From the NCBI GenBank assembly GCA_018303185.1, contig JAGVYR010000069.1:1-41955 (forward strand): a stretch of 41,955 nt of DNA, written 5' to 3'. A program made the position numbers and the translations under genes. A model generated the notes under the pieces. The model saw only the letters and a program-made list of their open reading frames with translations, made no database searches and had not been told where the DNA came from. This document shows positions 1 to 7,277 of the stretch, one piece after another; within the stretch, counting starts at the first letter, position 1; every line of letters begins with the position of its first letter. This DNA is from Candidatus Woesearchaeota archaeon. GTDB lineage: Archaea > Nanobdellota > Nanobdellia > Woesearchaeales > GW2011-AR4.

Positions 1-1
1 G

Positions 2-1084
2 TTGTATATGGCTAATAAAGCGAATCCTTCTTTAATTCCTGCTTCAGTAACAGTTGAATGGAGCCCTACAGGCACACATGGAACACATTACCATCCAGAT
101 GGGGGCAATGAAATACATTTATTAGCTGGACATGCAAATGATCGTGATGTTGTTCTCCATGAGTATGGTCATCATGTAATGTACGAAGCTTATGGACAAA
201 CTATGCCTCAGAATGATTGTCCTATTAGCGGGCATAATCCAATATTACGAAGTGCTCCTAATTGTGCTTGGTCTGAAGGTTGGGCAGATTATTTCCCTGT
301 TGTTATCAATGACGATCGGGGATATGACGACTCAACCCAGAACTTTGCGATTAACCTTGAAATAGGTACAGAAACTCTCCCACAATCTTGGCAAAATGGT
401 GACAATGTTGAAGGCAGAGTAGCTATGTCTTTATGGGATTTCTCTGACGATTCCTCTGAAGATGCTTATAATGGCAACTTCAATAATCATGTTTGGAATA
501 CTGCTGAAAGGCAGAATGATGATACGTTTTCTCAGTACTGGACAGCATGGCAAGATGATCACACTGCTATTGAAGAGAATAATTCTTTAATTGCCTTAGC
601 TCAGAATACAATACACTACGCTACAATAGAAATTAGTTGTGCAAATGGAATTGATGAAGATGGTGACGGCTACACAGACTGTGCAGATGGAGATTGTACA
701 CAAGGTAGTCTTTCAGCAAATGGTTTCTGTTGTGGCTCTGGTTGTTCAGTAAATGGCGGTAGTTGTGCTGACGCATCAAAATCTGGCTTTACTTGTACAG
801 ATGGAAATTGTAATACATATAGTGAAGCTTGTAGAAATGGTGAACTAGAATCTTCATTGCTATGCTCGGGAACATCATTAAGTTGCTCTGGTGGAAGTTG
901 CGAATATGGTTTTGGTGCTCCTCAATGGTGTGATGAAATAACTCCAAGCGGTAGTGCCTGTGAAAACTCACCTGGAATTTATGATGAACTGGCTTGTGAA
1001 ATTTCTGGAACTGATTGCTATTACGAAAGTGAACTTTCTTGTAATGCGCCTTCTGGCTGTGATGAAAAATTACAAGATATTTGA
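2..1084 (+). CDS. Secreted gluzincin-like zinc metallopeptidase, 5' partial
   Basis: The reading frame is open from the window edge, so the true start lies outside; the 360 residues visible from the TTG at 2 are the C-terminal part. HEYGH at about residues 53-57 is the HExxH zinc site. WSEGWADY at 90-97 supplies the expected third ligand, Glu92, so the catalytic core looks complete and of gluzincin type. Behind it, near residue 212, is a Ca-binding-like stretch (NGIDEDGDGYTDCADGDC) of the kind seen in MopE-like and thrombospondin type 3-like surface proteins, followed by a Cys-rich tail. It probably acts outside the cell, though the signal peptide would lie off the window. The frame ends in TGA followed directly by in-frame TAA, and Cys-rich coding resumes in the same frame, so this may be the first part of a larger interrupted gene. 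The exact peptidase family is not assigned. Confidence 0.75.
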   Translation: MYMANKANPSLIPASVTVEWSPTGTHGTHYHPDGGNEIHLLAGHANDRDVVLHEYGHHVMYEAYGQTMPQNDCPISGHNPILRSAPNCAWSEGWADYFPVVINDDRGYDDSTQNFAINLEIGTETLPQSWQNGDNVEGRVAMSLWDFSDDSSEDAYNGNFNNHVWNTAERQNDDTFSQYWTAWQDDHTAIEENNSLIALAQNTIHYATIEISCANGIDEDGDGYTDCADGDCTQGSLSANGFCCGSGCSVNGGSCADASKSGFTCTDGNCNTYSEACRNGELESSLLCSGTSLSCSGGSCEYGFGAPQWCDEITPSGSACENSPGIYDELACEISGTDCYYESELSCNAPSGCDEKLQDI

Positions 1085-1138
1085 TAAATAAATCTAGGAT
1101 TCCAATGTGAATGGCAAGGTACTTATATAGATAATGTT

Positions 1139-2080
1139 GTGGAAGAATGTGAATCAACAACTTGTGGTGCTATATCACAATGTGAAACTTGTGGTGCTAT
1201 ATCACAATGTGATGAGCAATTAACAGGCTACGGGTATTCAAGTTGTACAACTAGCGGTCAAACTTATTTTGCCGATAAGTGTTCATCTTCTTGTCAAGGT
1301 ATAGATAGGGAGGACAATATTTGTAGAAGTTCGACATTTGCTACTGGCTGTACAGCTGCTTCAAATTGCAACGGTCTTACTATAGGTACAGATTTAAACA
1401 CTTGCAATCAAGTAGACCAAACATATTATGAAGATGAATGCAGCAGCAGTTGCAGTTATCAAGATATAACTTCTGTTTTTGAATGTACGGAAACAGGTTG
1501 CTCTTGTTCACAACCATTATGTGATGGATTAACTACTGGAAGTAATATCGTAACTTGTACTTCAGGACAAACTTATTTCGCAGATAAGTGCACTTCAATA
1601 GCAGGAGGAGAAGACAGAGGGGATAATGTTTGCAGGTCATCAGCTTTTGCTACTGGCTGTAGTGCAGATGCACAATGCAATGGAATTACTGCAGGAACTG
1701 GAAATTGTAGCTCTACTTGTGTATATGGGCTTCTAGACATCAACAAATTCCTCTTCAAAGACAATACTGGGTCAAACATTGCACGGTTCGGAGATGCAGG
1801 TAACATTGTCCTGAAAGGCTCATTAGAACAATCCTCAAACTTCCAAAGAACAAACAATTTTGCTTTTGTAATAAGAAACAATGGTGAAGATGTCTTAATT
1901 GTAGAAAATAATGGCAGCACGTATATTGATGGAACTTTATTTGAAAATCAAGCTACAATAAATTCTGATGTTAATAGAAACAATTTCGTAGTAAAAAATA
2001 GCGGAACTTTAGTTGCTAATGTTAATGAAACTGGCTATTTGTTTTTGAAAGGTACACTAACACAAAATGGAAACCCATAA
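1139..2080 (+). CDS. Cys-rich surface protein, probable continuation of the metallopeptidase
   Basis: This 313-residue frame from GTG is in the same frame as the metallopeptidase upstream, and is open without a stop from 1088. The intervening codons read as more Cys-rich protein (FQCEWQGTY). The first 200 residues are Cys-rich repeats with recurring C-x-GQTYFADKC and DN(I/V)CRSS.FATGC units. The last 110 residues are Asn- and Gly-rich beta repeats (FVI.NNGEDVLIVENNGS) resembling fibre stalks. No ribosome binding site is evident at 1139, which favours the reading that it is the tail of the preceding gene, separated by two stop codons. A sequencing error, a nonsense mutation or a genuinely separate gene remain possible. 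The next gene, 28 bp on, has its own ribosome binding site. Confidence 0.6.
   Translation: MEECESTTCGAISQCETCGAISQCDEQLTGYGYSSCTTSGQTYFADKCSSSCQGIDREDNICRSSTFATGCTAASNCNGLTIGTDLNTCNQVDQTYYEDECSSSCSYQDITSVFECTETGCSCSQPLCDGLTTGSNIVTCTSGQTYFADKCTSIAGGEDRGDNVCRSSAFATGCSADAQCNGITAGTGNCSSTCVYGLLDINKFLFKDNTGSNIARFGDAGNIVLKGSLEQSSNFQRTNNFAFVIRNNGEDVLIVENNGSTYIDGTLFENQATINSDVNRNNFVVKNSGTLVANVNETGYLFLKGTLTQNGNP
1160..1212 (+). repeat. Tandem 27-bp coding repeat
   Basis: Two copies of a 26-base unit beginning ACTTGTGGTGC start at 1160 and 1187, a period of 27 bases. They encode two successive TCGAISQC(E/D) units. The copies are identical over the 26 bases, suggesting recent slippage duplication within the Cys-rich region. 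Confidence 0.85.
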
Positions 2081-2108
2081 AATTAAATTTTATTTGAGGT
2101 GAAAACAA

Positions 2109-3212
2109 ATGAAAAAAGAAAATAGAGCATATATAGAAAATAACAAAAAACAAGAGTATGCAATAAATAAAACATCAAAATTCTTTTCTTTCACCTCGAT
2201 ATTAAAGCTAACCTTAGCGTTAGCTCTATTCTTAATGGCAGCTTTGTTTATCAATGCAGACACAAACACCTTATTTGCTGATTCGGCAAACAACAGGGTC
2301 GGCATCGGAACAACAGCTCCAAGCAACCTATTAACCCTAAAATCCAATTCAGGGCAATTAAGGTTGGAAACAAGCTCGGACCCAAACAGTTACAACACTA
2401 TACTTCATTCGCCATATAACTCCAACCACCCGTTTAATTTGTCAGTAACAAACGGCGGAGCCTTGGCAGAATATCTTGGCGTTTATGCGGATGGAGGAAC
2501 CAACAACAGGGTTGTGTTTCCCACAGGCAACGTAGGGATTGGGACAACCAGCCCAACAGCAGCACTTGATGTCAGAAGCGCAGTATCCATAGGGGCAAAT
2601 GCCGCAACAACAGGCAGTTTAAGATTGCCCGCAGAAGGGTATATTTATGCGAGAAATGCCGCTAATACTGCTAATATATTTATGGTTGGGCTAAGTGCTG
2701 ATGATGTTTATTTGGGACATATTAACCCTAACATTTACTTTAGAACAGCAGACGGCTCTACAAGGATGACCATTGACAGCACTGGAAATGTTGGCATTAG
2801 CGACACAACTCCTGACAGGGACCTTGACATAGGCAGCTCAAGCATCAACTCAGGCGATTCCGGATGGACTGTTGAATCTGATTCTGCCTTCAAGGACAAT
2901 ATTGCTGAGAAGGCCCCTGATGTAGCCATACTAGACAAGTGGCTCAATACAAAGATATATGAATGGACATATAAGGAGTCCCATCTTGTGGAAAGCATGG
3001 GGCTTGAGCAGCCTGATAATGAGACAGAGGCGCTTTCCAAGGTTATGCACACTGGCCTCATGGCAGATGAATTCAACCCGTTGTTCATGGAAAATGACAA
3101 TACCGAGCTGAATTACGGGGACGTGCAATTGAAGATGATAGAGGCCATAAAGGCCTTGATTGCTGAGAACAACGCCCTTAAGGCAAGGGTTGAGGCTTTG
3201 GAGAGCGGATAA
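2109..3212 (+). CDS. Membrane-anchored fibre-like protein with S74-type C-terminal chaperone domain
   Basis: The 367-residue protein has a charged N-terminus, one hydrophobic segment at about residues 33-50, then repeats of the N(R/V)VGIGT(T)(A/T)(A/S)P type known from phage tail fibres and bacterial surface proteins. The C-terminal 120 residues match the intramolecular chaperone (peptidase S74) layout: SDSAFKDNI keeps the Ser and Lys of the self-cleavage dyad, YEWTY follows, then NYGDVQLKMIEAIKAL, and a terminal coiled coil (ENNALKARVEALE). Known S74 domains trimerise fibres and then cut themselves off; the same is inferred here. GAGGTG at 2096-2101, 7 bases before the ATG, is a good ribosome binding site. 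It follows the Cys-rich surface protein by 28 bp and likely shares its transcript. Confidence 0.75.
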   Translation: MKKENRAYIENNKKQEYAINKTSKFFSFTSILKLTLALALFLMAALFINADTNTLFADSANNRVGIGTTAPSNLLTLKSNSGQLRLETSSDPNSYNTILHSPYNSNHPFNLSVTNGGALAEYLGVYADGGTNNRVVFPTGNVGIGTTSPTAALDVRSAVSIGANAATTGSLRLPAEGYIYARNAANTANIFMVGLSADDVYLGHINPNIYFRTADGSTRMTIDSTGNVGISDTTPDRDLDIGSSSINSGDSGWTVESDSAFKDNIAEKAPDVAILDKWLNTKIYEWTYKESHLVESMGLEQPDNETEALSKVMHTGLMADEFNPLFMENDNTELNYGDVQLKMIEAIKALIAENNALKARVEALESG

Positions 3213-3239
3213 AGAGGTATCGGCTGTTATATTGCACCT

Positions 3240-3386
3240 ATGGATGAATTAATATCAAACCCACACCTAAACTACATTGTTCTGAAAAAACCACCGAAGC
3301 CTCTGGCGGCTTGCCTTAACAATATCAAAAATGCGAAACAACTGCAATTGCATAGCCTTATTCTAAAATATAATAGGGGCTGTTAA
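3240..3386 (+). CDS. Possible 48-aa ORF running into repeat copy 1
   Basis: An ATG-started frame of 48 residues ends inside the 94-bp repeat, with the final residues KYNRGC followed by TAA. The riboflavin synthase gene near 26105 ends the same way (KYNRVC, TAA) inside repeat copy 2. No ribosome binding site or TATA box is seen and the product is not recognised. It could equally be non-coding, or a remnant of a gene tail carried with the repeat. Confidence 0.2.
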   Translation: MDELISNPHLNYIVLKKPPKPLAACLNNIKNAKQLQLHSLILKYNRGC

Positions 3387-3462
3387 TTTTTAATATAAGT
3401 TAGCCCCTATTATGTTTGAAAGACCTAACAAATGCTGTTAAAAACTTAGGTCTTTCGTTATA
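3369..3462. repeat. 94-bp dispersed double-hairpin repeat, copy 1
   Basis: The unit starts TATAAT and ends GTTATA, giving short terminal inverted repeats. Hairpin 1 pairs 3371-3381 with 3402-3412 (11 bp, TAATAGGGGCT arm). Hairpin 2 pairs 3418-3428 with 3446-3456 (11 bp, GAAAGACCTAA arm). CTAAAA occurs on both sides (3363-3368 and 3464-3469) and may be a target-site duplication. It differs from copy 3 by four substitutions and from copy 2 by seven. It lies just upstream of the dUTPase promoter. Confidence 0.9.
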
Positions 3463-3496
3463 GCTAAAAAAAACTATATATTTTATTCCAACATAA

Positions 3497-3504
3497 TTTA
3501 TATA
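3497..3504 (+). promoter_or_regulatory. TATA box of dut
   Basis: TTTATATA is a near-consensus archaeal TATA element. Transcription would start near 3526, giving a leader of about 11 bases before the ATG at 3537. Confidence 0.65.
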
Positions 3505-3536
3505 CCACCCTTCAAAGAAAAACATTGTTTTCTAAA

Positions 3537-3965
3537 ATGGCAGTAAAGATAAAAATCAAAAAAGAGGCAGACCTTCCAACTCCAAAATATGCCCATAAAG
3601 GTGATGCTGGCTTTGATCTTTACGCGGCCGAAGCGCACACTCTGGCTCCAATGGAAAAAAAGGTTGTAAAGACCGGCATAAAGATGGAGATTCCTGAAGG
3701 CTACGTAGGATTGGTCTGGGACAGGTCAGGGCTCGCAGCCAAAAACTCAATCCATAATCTTGCTGGAGTGATAGACTCCCATTACCGCGGTGAAGTTGGA
3801 ATTGTGATGATGAACCTTGGAAAAGAAAAATTTGAAGTGACAAAGGGCATGAGAATTGCCCAGATGCTCATACAGCCTGTCGCTTCAGCAGAGCTTGTTG
3901 AAGTGGATGAGCTTTCAGAAACCCAAAGAGGGGACGGCGGCTTTGGAAGCACAGGAACACACTGA
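3537..3965 (+). CDS. dut: dUTPase (deoxyuridine 5'-triphosphate nucleotidohydrolase)
   Basis: The enzyme hydrolyses dUTP to dUMP and pyrophosphate, keeping uracil out of DNA and feeding dTMP synthesis. All five trimeric dUTPase motifs are visible in 142 residues: AGFDLYA (24-30), DRSGLAAK (62-69), GVIDSHYRGE (77-86), RIAQMLIQP (106-114) and the C-terminal RGDGGFGSTG (131-140). In motif 3 the usual second acidic residue is His (ID-SH-YRGE), while the catalytic Asp of ID is kept. The ATG at 3537 is preferred over an in-frame TTG at 3525 because it fits the family N-terminus. A small acidic ORF follows 15 bases downstream. Confidence 0.95.
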   Translation: MAVKIKIKKEADLPTPKYAHKGDAGFDLYAAEAHTLAPMEKKVVKTGIKMEIPEGYVGLVWDRSGLAAKNSIHNLAGVIDSHYRGEVGIVMMNLGKEKFEVTKGMRIAQMLIQPVASAELVEVDELSETQRGDGGFGSTGTH

Positions 3966-3980
3966 AAAGAGGTAGTTAAT

Positions 3981-4082
3981 ATGGAAAAAACAAAGAAAAT
4001 CAGCTTTAACACAGTAATGAAAAACAAGACTCTTTCAGACTTTGGCAAGGAAGAAAATGTTGAAGAAGAGGAAGAGGACTGA
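3981..4082 (+). CDS. Small 33-aa acidic-tailed protein
   Basis: The ATG at 3981 is preceded by GAGGT (3970-3974), a good ribosome binding site with 6-base spacing. The product starts with a Lys-rich basic stretch (MEKTKKISFNTVMKNK) and ends in a run of Glu and Asp (EENVEEEEED). It begins 15 bases after dut and probably shares its transcript. Function is not recognised. The good ribosome binding site and tight spacing are the evidence that it is real. Confidence 0.55.
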   Translation: MEKTKKISFNTVMKNKTLSDFGKEENVEEEEED

Positions 4083-4112
4083 AGTTACTTTTTAGTAGTT
4101 ATTCCAGAAATC

Positions 4113-4120
4113 TTTAAATA
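4113..4120 (+). promoter_or_regulatory. TATA box upstream of the 4160 gene
   Basis: TTTAAATA lies about 44 bases before the TTG start. A TAGTAGT heptamer at 4093-4099 sits 13 bases upstream of it, in a layout similar to the promoter at 18477-18505. Confidence 0.6.
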
Positions 4121-4159
4121 CTAGTTCTTCATCTACAGCAGTATAAGTGGGGTGGAATA

Positions 4160-4519
4160 TTGTTTCGCTTTAGGAAAGCAGATGGCGGGCTCAGCATTGT
4201 TCTTGCAATTATAGTCATATTGGTATTTCTAGGCTGGCTGGTGAACCTTGGCCAGCGCGAATGCAGCTCAAATGAGAGTTGCGGAAAGGGCTATTACTGC
4301 GGCTCTGACTTTTCCTGCCACGAAATGCCCACAATAGAGAAAACGGTTGTCCAGAACAACCTTATAGTTCCATCAATAATAATAGGAATTGCAATCATAA
4401 TAGCAGCTTTTGTGATGAAGAACGGGCTTGGATTCTTAAGAGTAAAAAGAAATAATTATAAACATTCTGAAGAAGAGCATCACAGCCATGGCGAAGGGCA
4501 CGGCCTTAAAGCCCCATAG
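4160..4519 (+). CDS. Small two-helix membrane protein with Cys-rich loop and His-rich tail
   Basis: The 119-residue protein has transmembrane segments at about 11-30 and 68-87. Between them is a probably external loop with four Cys (35, 41, 47, 53), suited to two disulfides. The C-terminus is rich in His and Glu (HSEEEHHSHGEGHG) and could bind metal. The start is TTG at 4160, preceded by GGGGTGG, a plausible ribosome binding site. It ends 15 bases before the first acyltransferase, so it probably leads that operon. Function is not recognised. Confidence 0.65.
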   Translation: MFRFRKADGGLSIVLAIIVILVFLGWLVNLGQRECSSNESCGKGYYCGSDFSCHEMPTIEKTVVQNNLIVPSIIIGIAIIIAAFVMKNGLGFLRVKRNNYKHSEEEHHSHGEGHGLKAP

Positions 4520-4534
4520 CAATCCATAGTAAAA

Positions 4535-5152
4535 ATGGGAAAGGACTACATCAGGGAAGCTGTAAGGAAATTTCTTAAAGACAAGGATGCCAAGGTCATA
4601 AAGATTCCTTATGACATGAAAAGGATGAATTCTGCCTACCAGTGGTGGCGATTGAGAAATCCTTTTTACATGCTCTGGACAGCATTCATTGTTGAAGTCT
4701 GCCGCAAGCTGCCTCCATGTGAGTTCAAGAACCACCTTTACAGGATGATTGGCATGAAGATAGGCAAAGACGTAACTATAAGCCCTGATGTGATAATGGA
4801 CTGGCTCTTTCCAGAGCTTATAACCATAGAAGACGGGGTTTTAGTTGGGGGAGACATGATAGTTGCAACCCACGAATTCATCATTGACAGGATTATGCTT
4901 GGTCGTGTTCGCATTGGGAAACAGGCAATGCTTGCTTCCTGGGTATGCATCAATCCGGGAGTTGACATTGGAGAGAGAAGCATAATAGGCCTGTTTTCTT
5001 ACTGCAGGGATGACGTGCCTGCATACAGCTTTACCGCAGGGATTCCTGCAAAAGTTGTAAAGATGCTCGATAAAAACAGCTATCTTGCGCCTGTGAAGCC
5101 GGAAGACAGGAAGATAGAAGTCGTAAAATACAGTTCTGGAAAAGAAAAGTAG
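4535..5152 (+). CDS. Hexapeptide-repeat (left-handed beta-helix) acyltransferase, paralogue 1
   Basis: This 205-residue protein has an N-terminal helical part (1-70) and then left-handed beta-helix repeats: IGKDVTISP, ITIEDGVLVGGD, VRIGKQAML, VDIGERSIIG. It ends with the AGIPAKVVK signature common to maltose-, serine- and xenobiotic-acetyltransferases. His113 in ATHEF is at the position expected for the catalytic His. Family members move acetyl or other acyl groups from CoA to sugars, amino acids or antibiotics; the acceptor here is unknown. A second paralogue follows 26 bp downstream, then the phosphohistidine-domain genes. It is soluble, though the N-terminal aromatic patch may touch a membrane. 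Confidence 0.8.
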   Translation: MGKDYIREAVRKFLKDKDAKVIKIPYDMKRMNSAYQWWRLRNPFYMLWTAFIVEVCRKLPPCEFKNHLYRMIGMKIGKDVTISPDVIMDWLFPELITIEDGVLVGGDMIVATHEFIIDRIMLGRVRIGKQAMLASWVCINPGVDIGERSIIGLFSYCRDDVPAYSFTAGIPAKVVKMLDKNSYLAPVKPEDRKIEVVKYSSGKEK

Positions 5153-5178
5153 TTAAACCCTTTTCACGCTGATACATC

Positions 5179-5778
5179 ATGGCTGACAGCTATTGGAAAT
5201 CTGTTAGGGGCGCAATAAGGGAGATGCGCACAAATCCTGATATAAAGAAGATAACTTTCGCATACAGGGGCAAGAAAGACTCCTCGCAGGATGACTGGCA
5301 TAAGCTGAGAAATCCAATCAGAATGCTGTTCACAGCCTTTGTCTTTGAAATCCTGAGAAAAACGCCGCCATGCCGCATCAAAAACTCTGTCTACAGGCTT
5401 TTTGGGGTTAAGATAGGCAGTGGCGTCTCGATTGCATACAATGTCCTGCCAGACCCCTTATTTCCTGAATTTCTTACCATAGAAGACGGAGTGATGATAG
5501 GCTCTGACTGCGAGTTTGCAACCCATGAGTTTTTAAGAAAATCATTCACCATAGGGAGGACAGTGATAAAGAGAAATGCAATGATATCAGGATACAACAT
5601 ACTACGGGCAGGCGTAACAATAGGTGAAAATTCAATGACAGGAGCGTACACTTTTGTGAGCAAGGATGTAGATAAGAACATTTTTGCCGCAGGGATTCCT
5701 GCAAAGCCCATAAAGGAGATAAATCCGGATGCGCAGGTGCCGGAAAAAGAGATTGAAATAGTAAAGTATGGAGAATGA
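5179..5778 (+). CDS. Hexapeptide-repeat acyltransferase, paralogue 2
   Basis: The 199-residue protein shares with its upstream neighbour the order PPC..KN..YR..G.KIG, LFPE, TIEDGV, G.D, ATHEF and AGIPAK, so the two come from a duplication, but the N-terminal 60 residues have diverged. The likely catalytic His is 116. Beta-helix turns include VKIGSGVSI, VTIGENSMTG and a final AGIPAKPIK. The stop overlaps the ATG of the next gene in an ATGA junction, which suggests translational coupling with the first phosphohistidine-domain protein. The acceptor is unknown. The two acyltransferases may work as a heteromeric beta-helix trimer, which is inference. Confidence 0.8.
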   Translation: MADSYWKSVRGAIREMRTNPDIKKITFAYRGKKDSSQDDWHKLRNPIRMLFTAFVFEILRKTPPCRIKNSVYRLFGVKIGSGVSIAYNVLPDPLFPEFLTIEDGVMIGSDCEFATHEFLRKSFTIGRTVIKRNAMISGYNILRAGVTIGENSMTGAYTFVSKDVDKNIFAAGIPAKPIKEINPDAQVPEKEIEIVKYGE

Positions 5779-7277
5779 GCCTTCTAAAAATAGCTAAAAG
5801 CGTCTCATGGTACAAGCAGGGAGGGGCTGCTGTGCCGTTCTTTATTGAAGTTCCGGGAATTGCAGGAAACATGAATATGCATAAAAAATACGGGCAAAGC
5901 TTCGGAAACCTGTTTATTTTCTTTGAGGATGCAAACTGCCTCTGGTATGTAAACAAGGATTCAGCCGAAAAGATGGCATATTTTTTCTGGGATAGGCACG
6001 TTTCAGACCCAAAGTACCTCACGAGCCTTTACAATGGATGGAAAAGAAAGTTCATAAGGAACACTGGCCTGTGCACGGATTTGCTGGCAAAAGACTTTTC
6101 AAAGGCGGATAAGCGGCAACTGATAAAATATTATGAGAAATTCCTGAATACGAATCTGGATTCATGGGTGCCTGCGATTTTTATTGACTGCTTTGACCCT
6201 TTCGGAGAAAAAATCCTGATGGAAGAGGTAAAAAGCGGCTTTGGAGGAAAGAATCCATTAAGCCCGGCAGAGGTAGAGTCCATGCTTGCAACCGACAAGC
6301 CCACTTATTATTCTATCCTTCGCGAAGAGCTGTTAAAGGCAGCCGTTCAATTAAGGAAATCAGAAATAAAAAACAATCTGCCAGAAATGCCAGAACTTGA
6401 AAAGAAACTTAAAAAAATATCACAAAGGTTTTTCTGGGTAAACAACAACTATGCCGGCGCAAAACATCTCGACGAGCATTATTTTTTCAATGAATTAAAG
6501 CATATTCTAAAGGCCTCAAAAGGCCCCATGAAGGGGCTTGAGGCGATATATTCCGAAAGAAAGAAAAAAGCCATGCTAAAGAAGGAGATAATAAGAAGGC
6601 ATAATATCCCAAAATCCCTGATTTCGCACTTCAGATTCTTTTCGTTCCTGACTTACTGGAGGGATGAAAGGAAAAAATTCTCGCAGATGTCTAATGCTAT
6701 ATATGACAAGTTGATCCACGAACTTAGCAGAAGGTCCGGAATAGGGGCTGAATTGCTGAAATACATAACCCTTGATGAGTATAAAAAAGTCCTTCTGAAA
6801 TCGGAAAAAAGCCTTGAGCCAAGGCTCAGGAAAAGGATGCAGAATTTTGCCATCTACATTGATGTTGCCGGAAATAGCCATTTTTTCATTGAAAACAGGA
6901 AAAAAGTCAGGGCTATCATGAAGAAGATAATAGATTCGCTGCAAAAGCATAAGGGAGAAATTAAAGGCACCTCCGCAAGCCTCGGGCTGGCAAGGGGAAA
7001 AGTGAAGATAGTGCTTGACGAGAGGCATTTCGGCAAAATGAAAAAAGGAGATGTTCTTGTGGCGCAGATGACCCGCCCCGAATACCTGCCTGTGATGAAA
7101 CTCGCTTCGGCTATAATAACGGATGAAGGAGGCATAACGAGCCATGCGGCTATCGTAAGCAGGGAACTGAAAATTCCGTGTGTGATAGGCACTCAAACTG
7201 CAACTACCTCATTAAAAGACGGCACGCATGTTGAAGTGAATGCAAATGAGGGCATAGTAAAGGTACTGAAAAAATGA
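5775..7277 (+). CDS. PEP-utiliser mobile-domain protein 1 (helical domain + phosphohistidine domain)
   Basis: The 500-residue protein ends in a complete swivelling domain of PEP synthase / rifampicin phosphotransferase type (about 385-500). It has the GDVLVAQMTRPEYLP strand-helix and the phosphorylation signature [16 protein letters not shown] with His457. The first 380 residues are mostly helical and match neither an ATP-grasp nor a TIM-barrel domain. Family-specific motifs are RFFWVNNNYAG, YWRDERKKF and HELSRRSGI. The protein alone therefore has a phosphate-carrying His but no way to charge it. The ATP-grasp protein encoded at 16269 is the obvious partner, which is inference. It is joined to both neighbours by 4-base ATGA overlaps. 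Confidence 0.8.
   Translation: MSLLKIAKSVSWYKQGGAAVPFFIEVPGIAGNMNMHKKYGQSFGNLFIFFEDANCLWYVNKDSAEKMAYFFWDRHVSDPKYLTSLYNGWKRKFIRNTGLCTDLLAKDFSKADKRQLIKYYEKFLNTNLDSWVPAIFIDCFDPFGEKILMEEVKSGFGGKNPLSPAEVESMLATDKPTYYSILREELLKAAVQLRKSEIKNNLPEMPELEKKLKKISQRFFWVNNNYAGAKHLDEHYFFNELKHILKASKGPMKGLEAIYSERKKKAMLKKEIIRRHNIPKSLISHFRFFSFLTYWRDERKKFSQMSNAIYDKLIHELSRRSGIGAELLKYITLDEYKKVLLKSEKSLEPRLRKRMQNFAIYIDVAGNSHFFIENRKKVRAIMKKIIDSLQKHKGEIKGTSASLGLARGKVKIVLDERHFGKMKKGDVLVAQMTRPEYLPVMKLASAIITDEGGITSHAAIVSRELKIPCVIGTQTATTSLKDGTHVEVNANEGIVKVLKK

Noticed and set aside
6576-7196. A 206-codon minus-strand frame within carrier gene 1
   Set aside because: It is opposite the conserved phosphohistidine domain and its sequence shows only antisense composition. 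Similar shadows opposite the other five carriers were rejected for the same reason.
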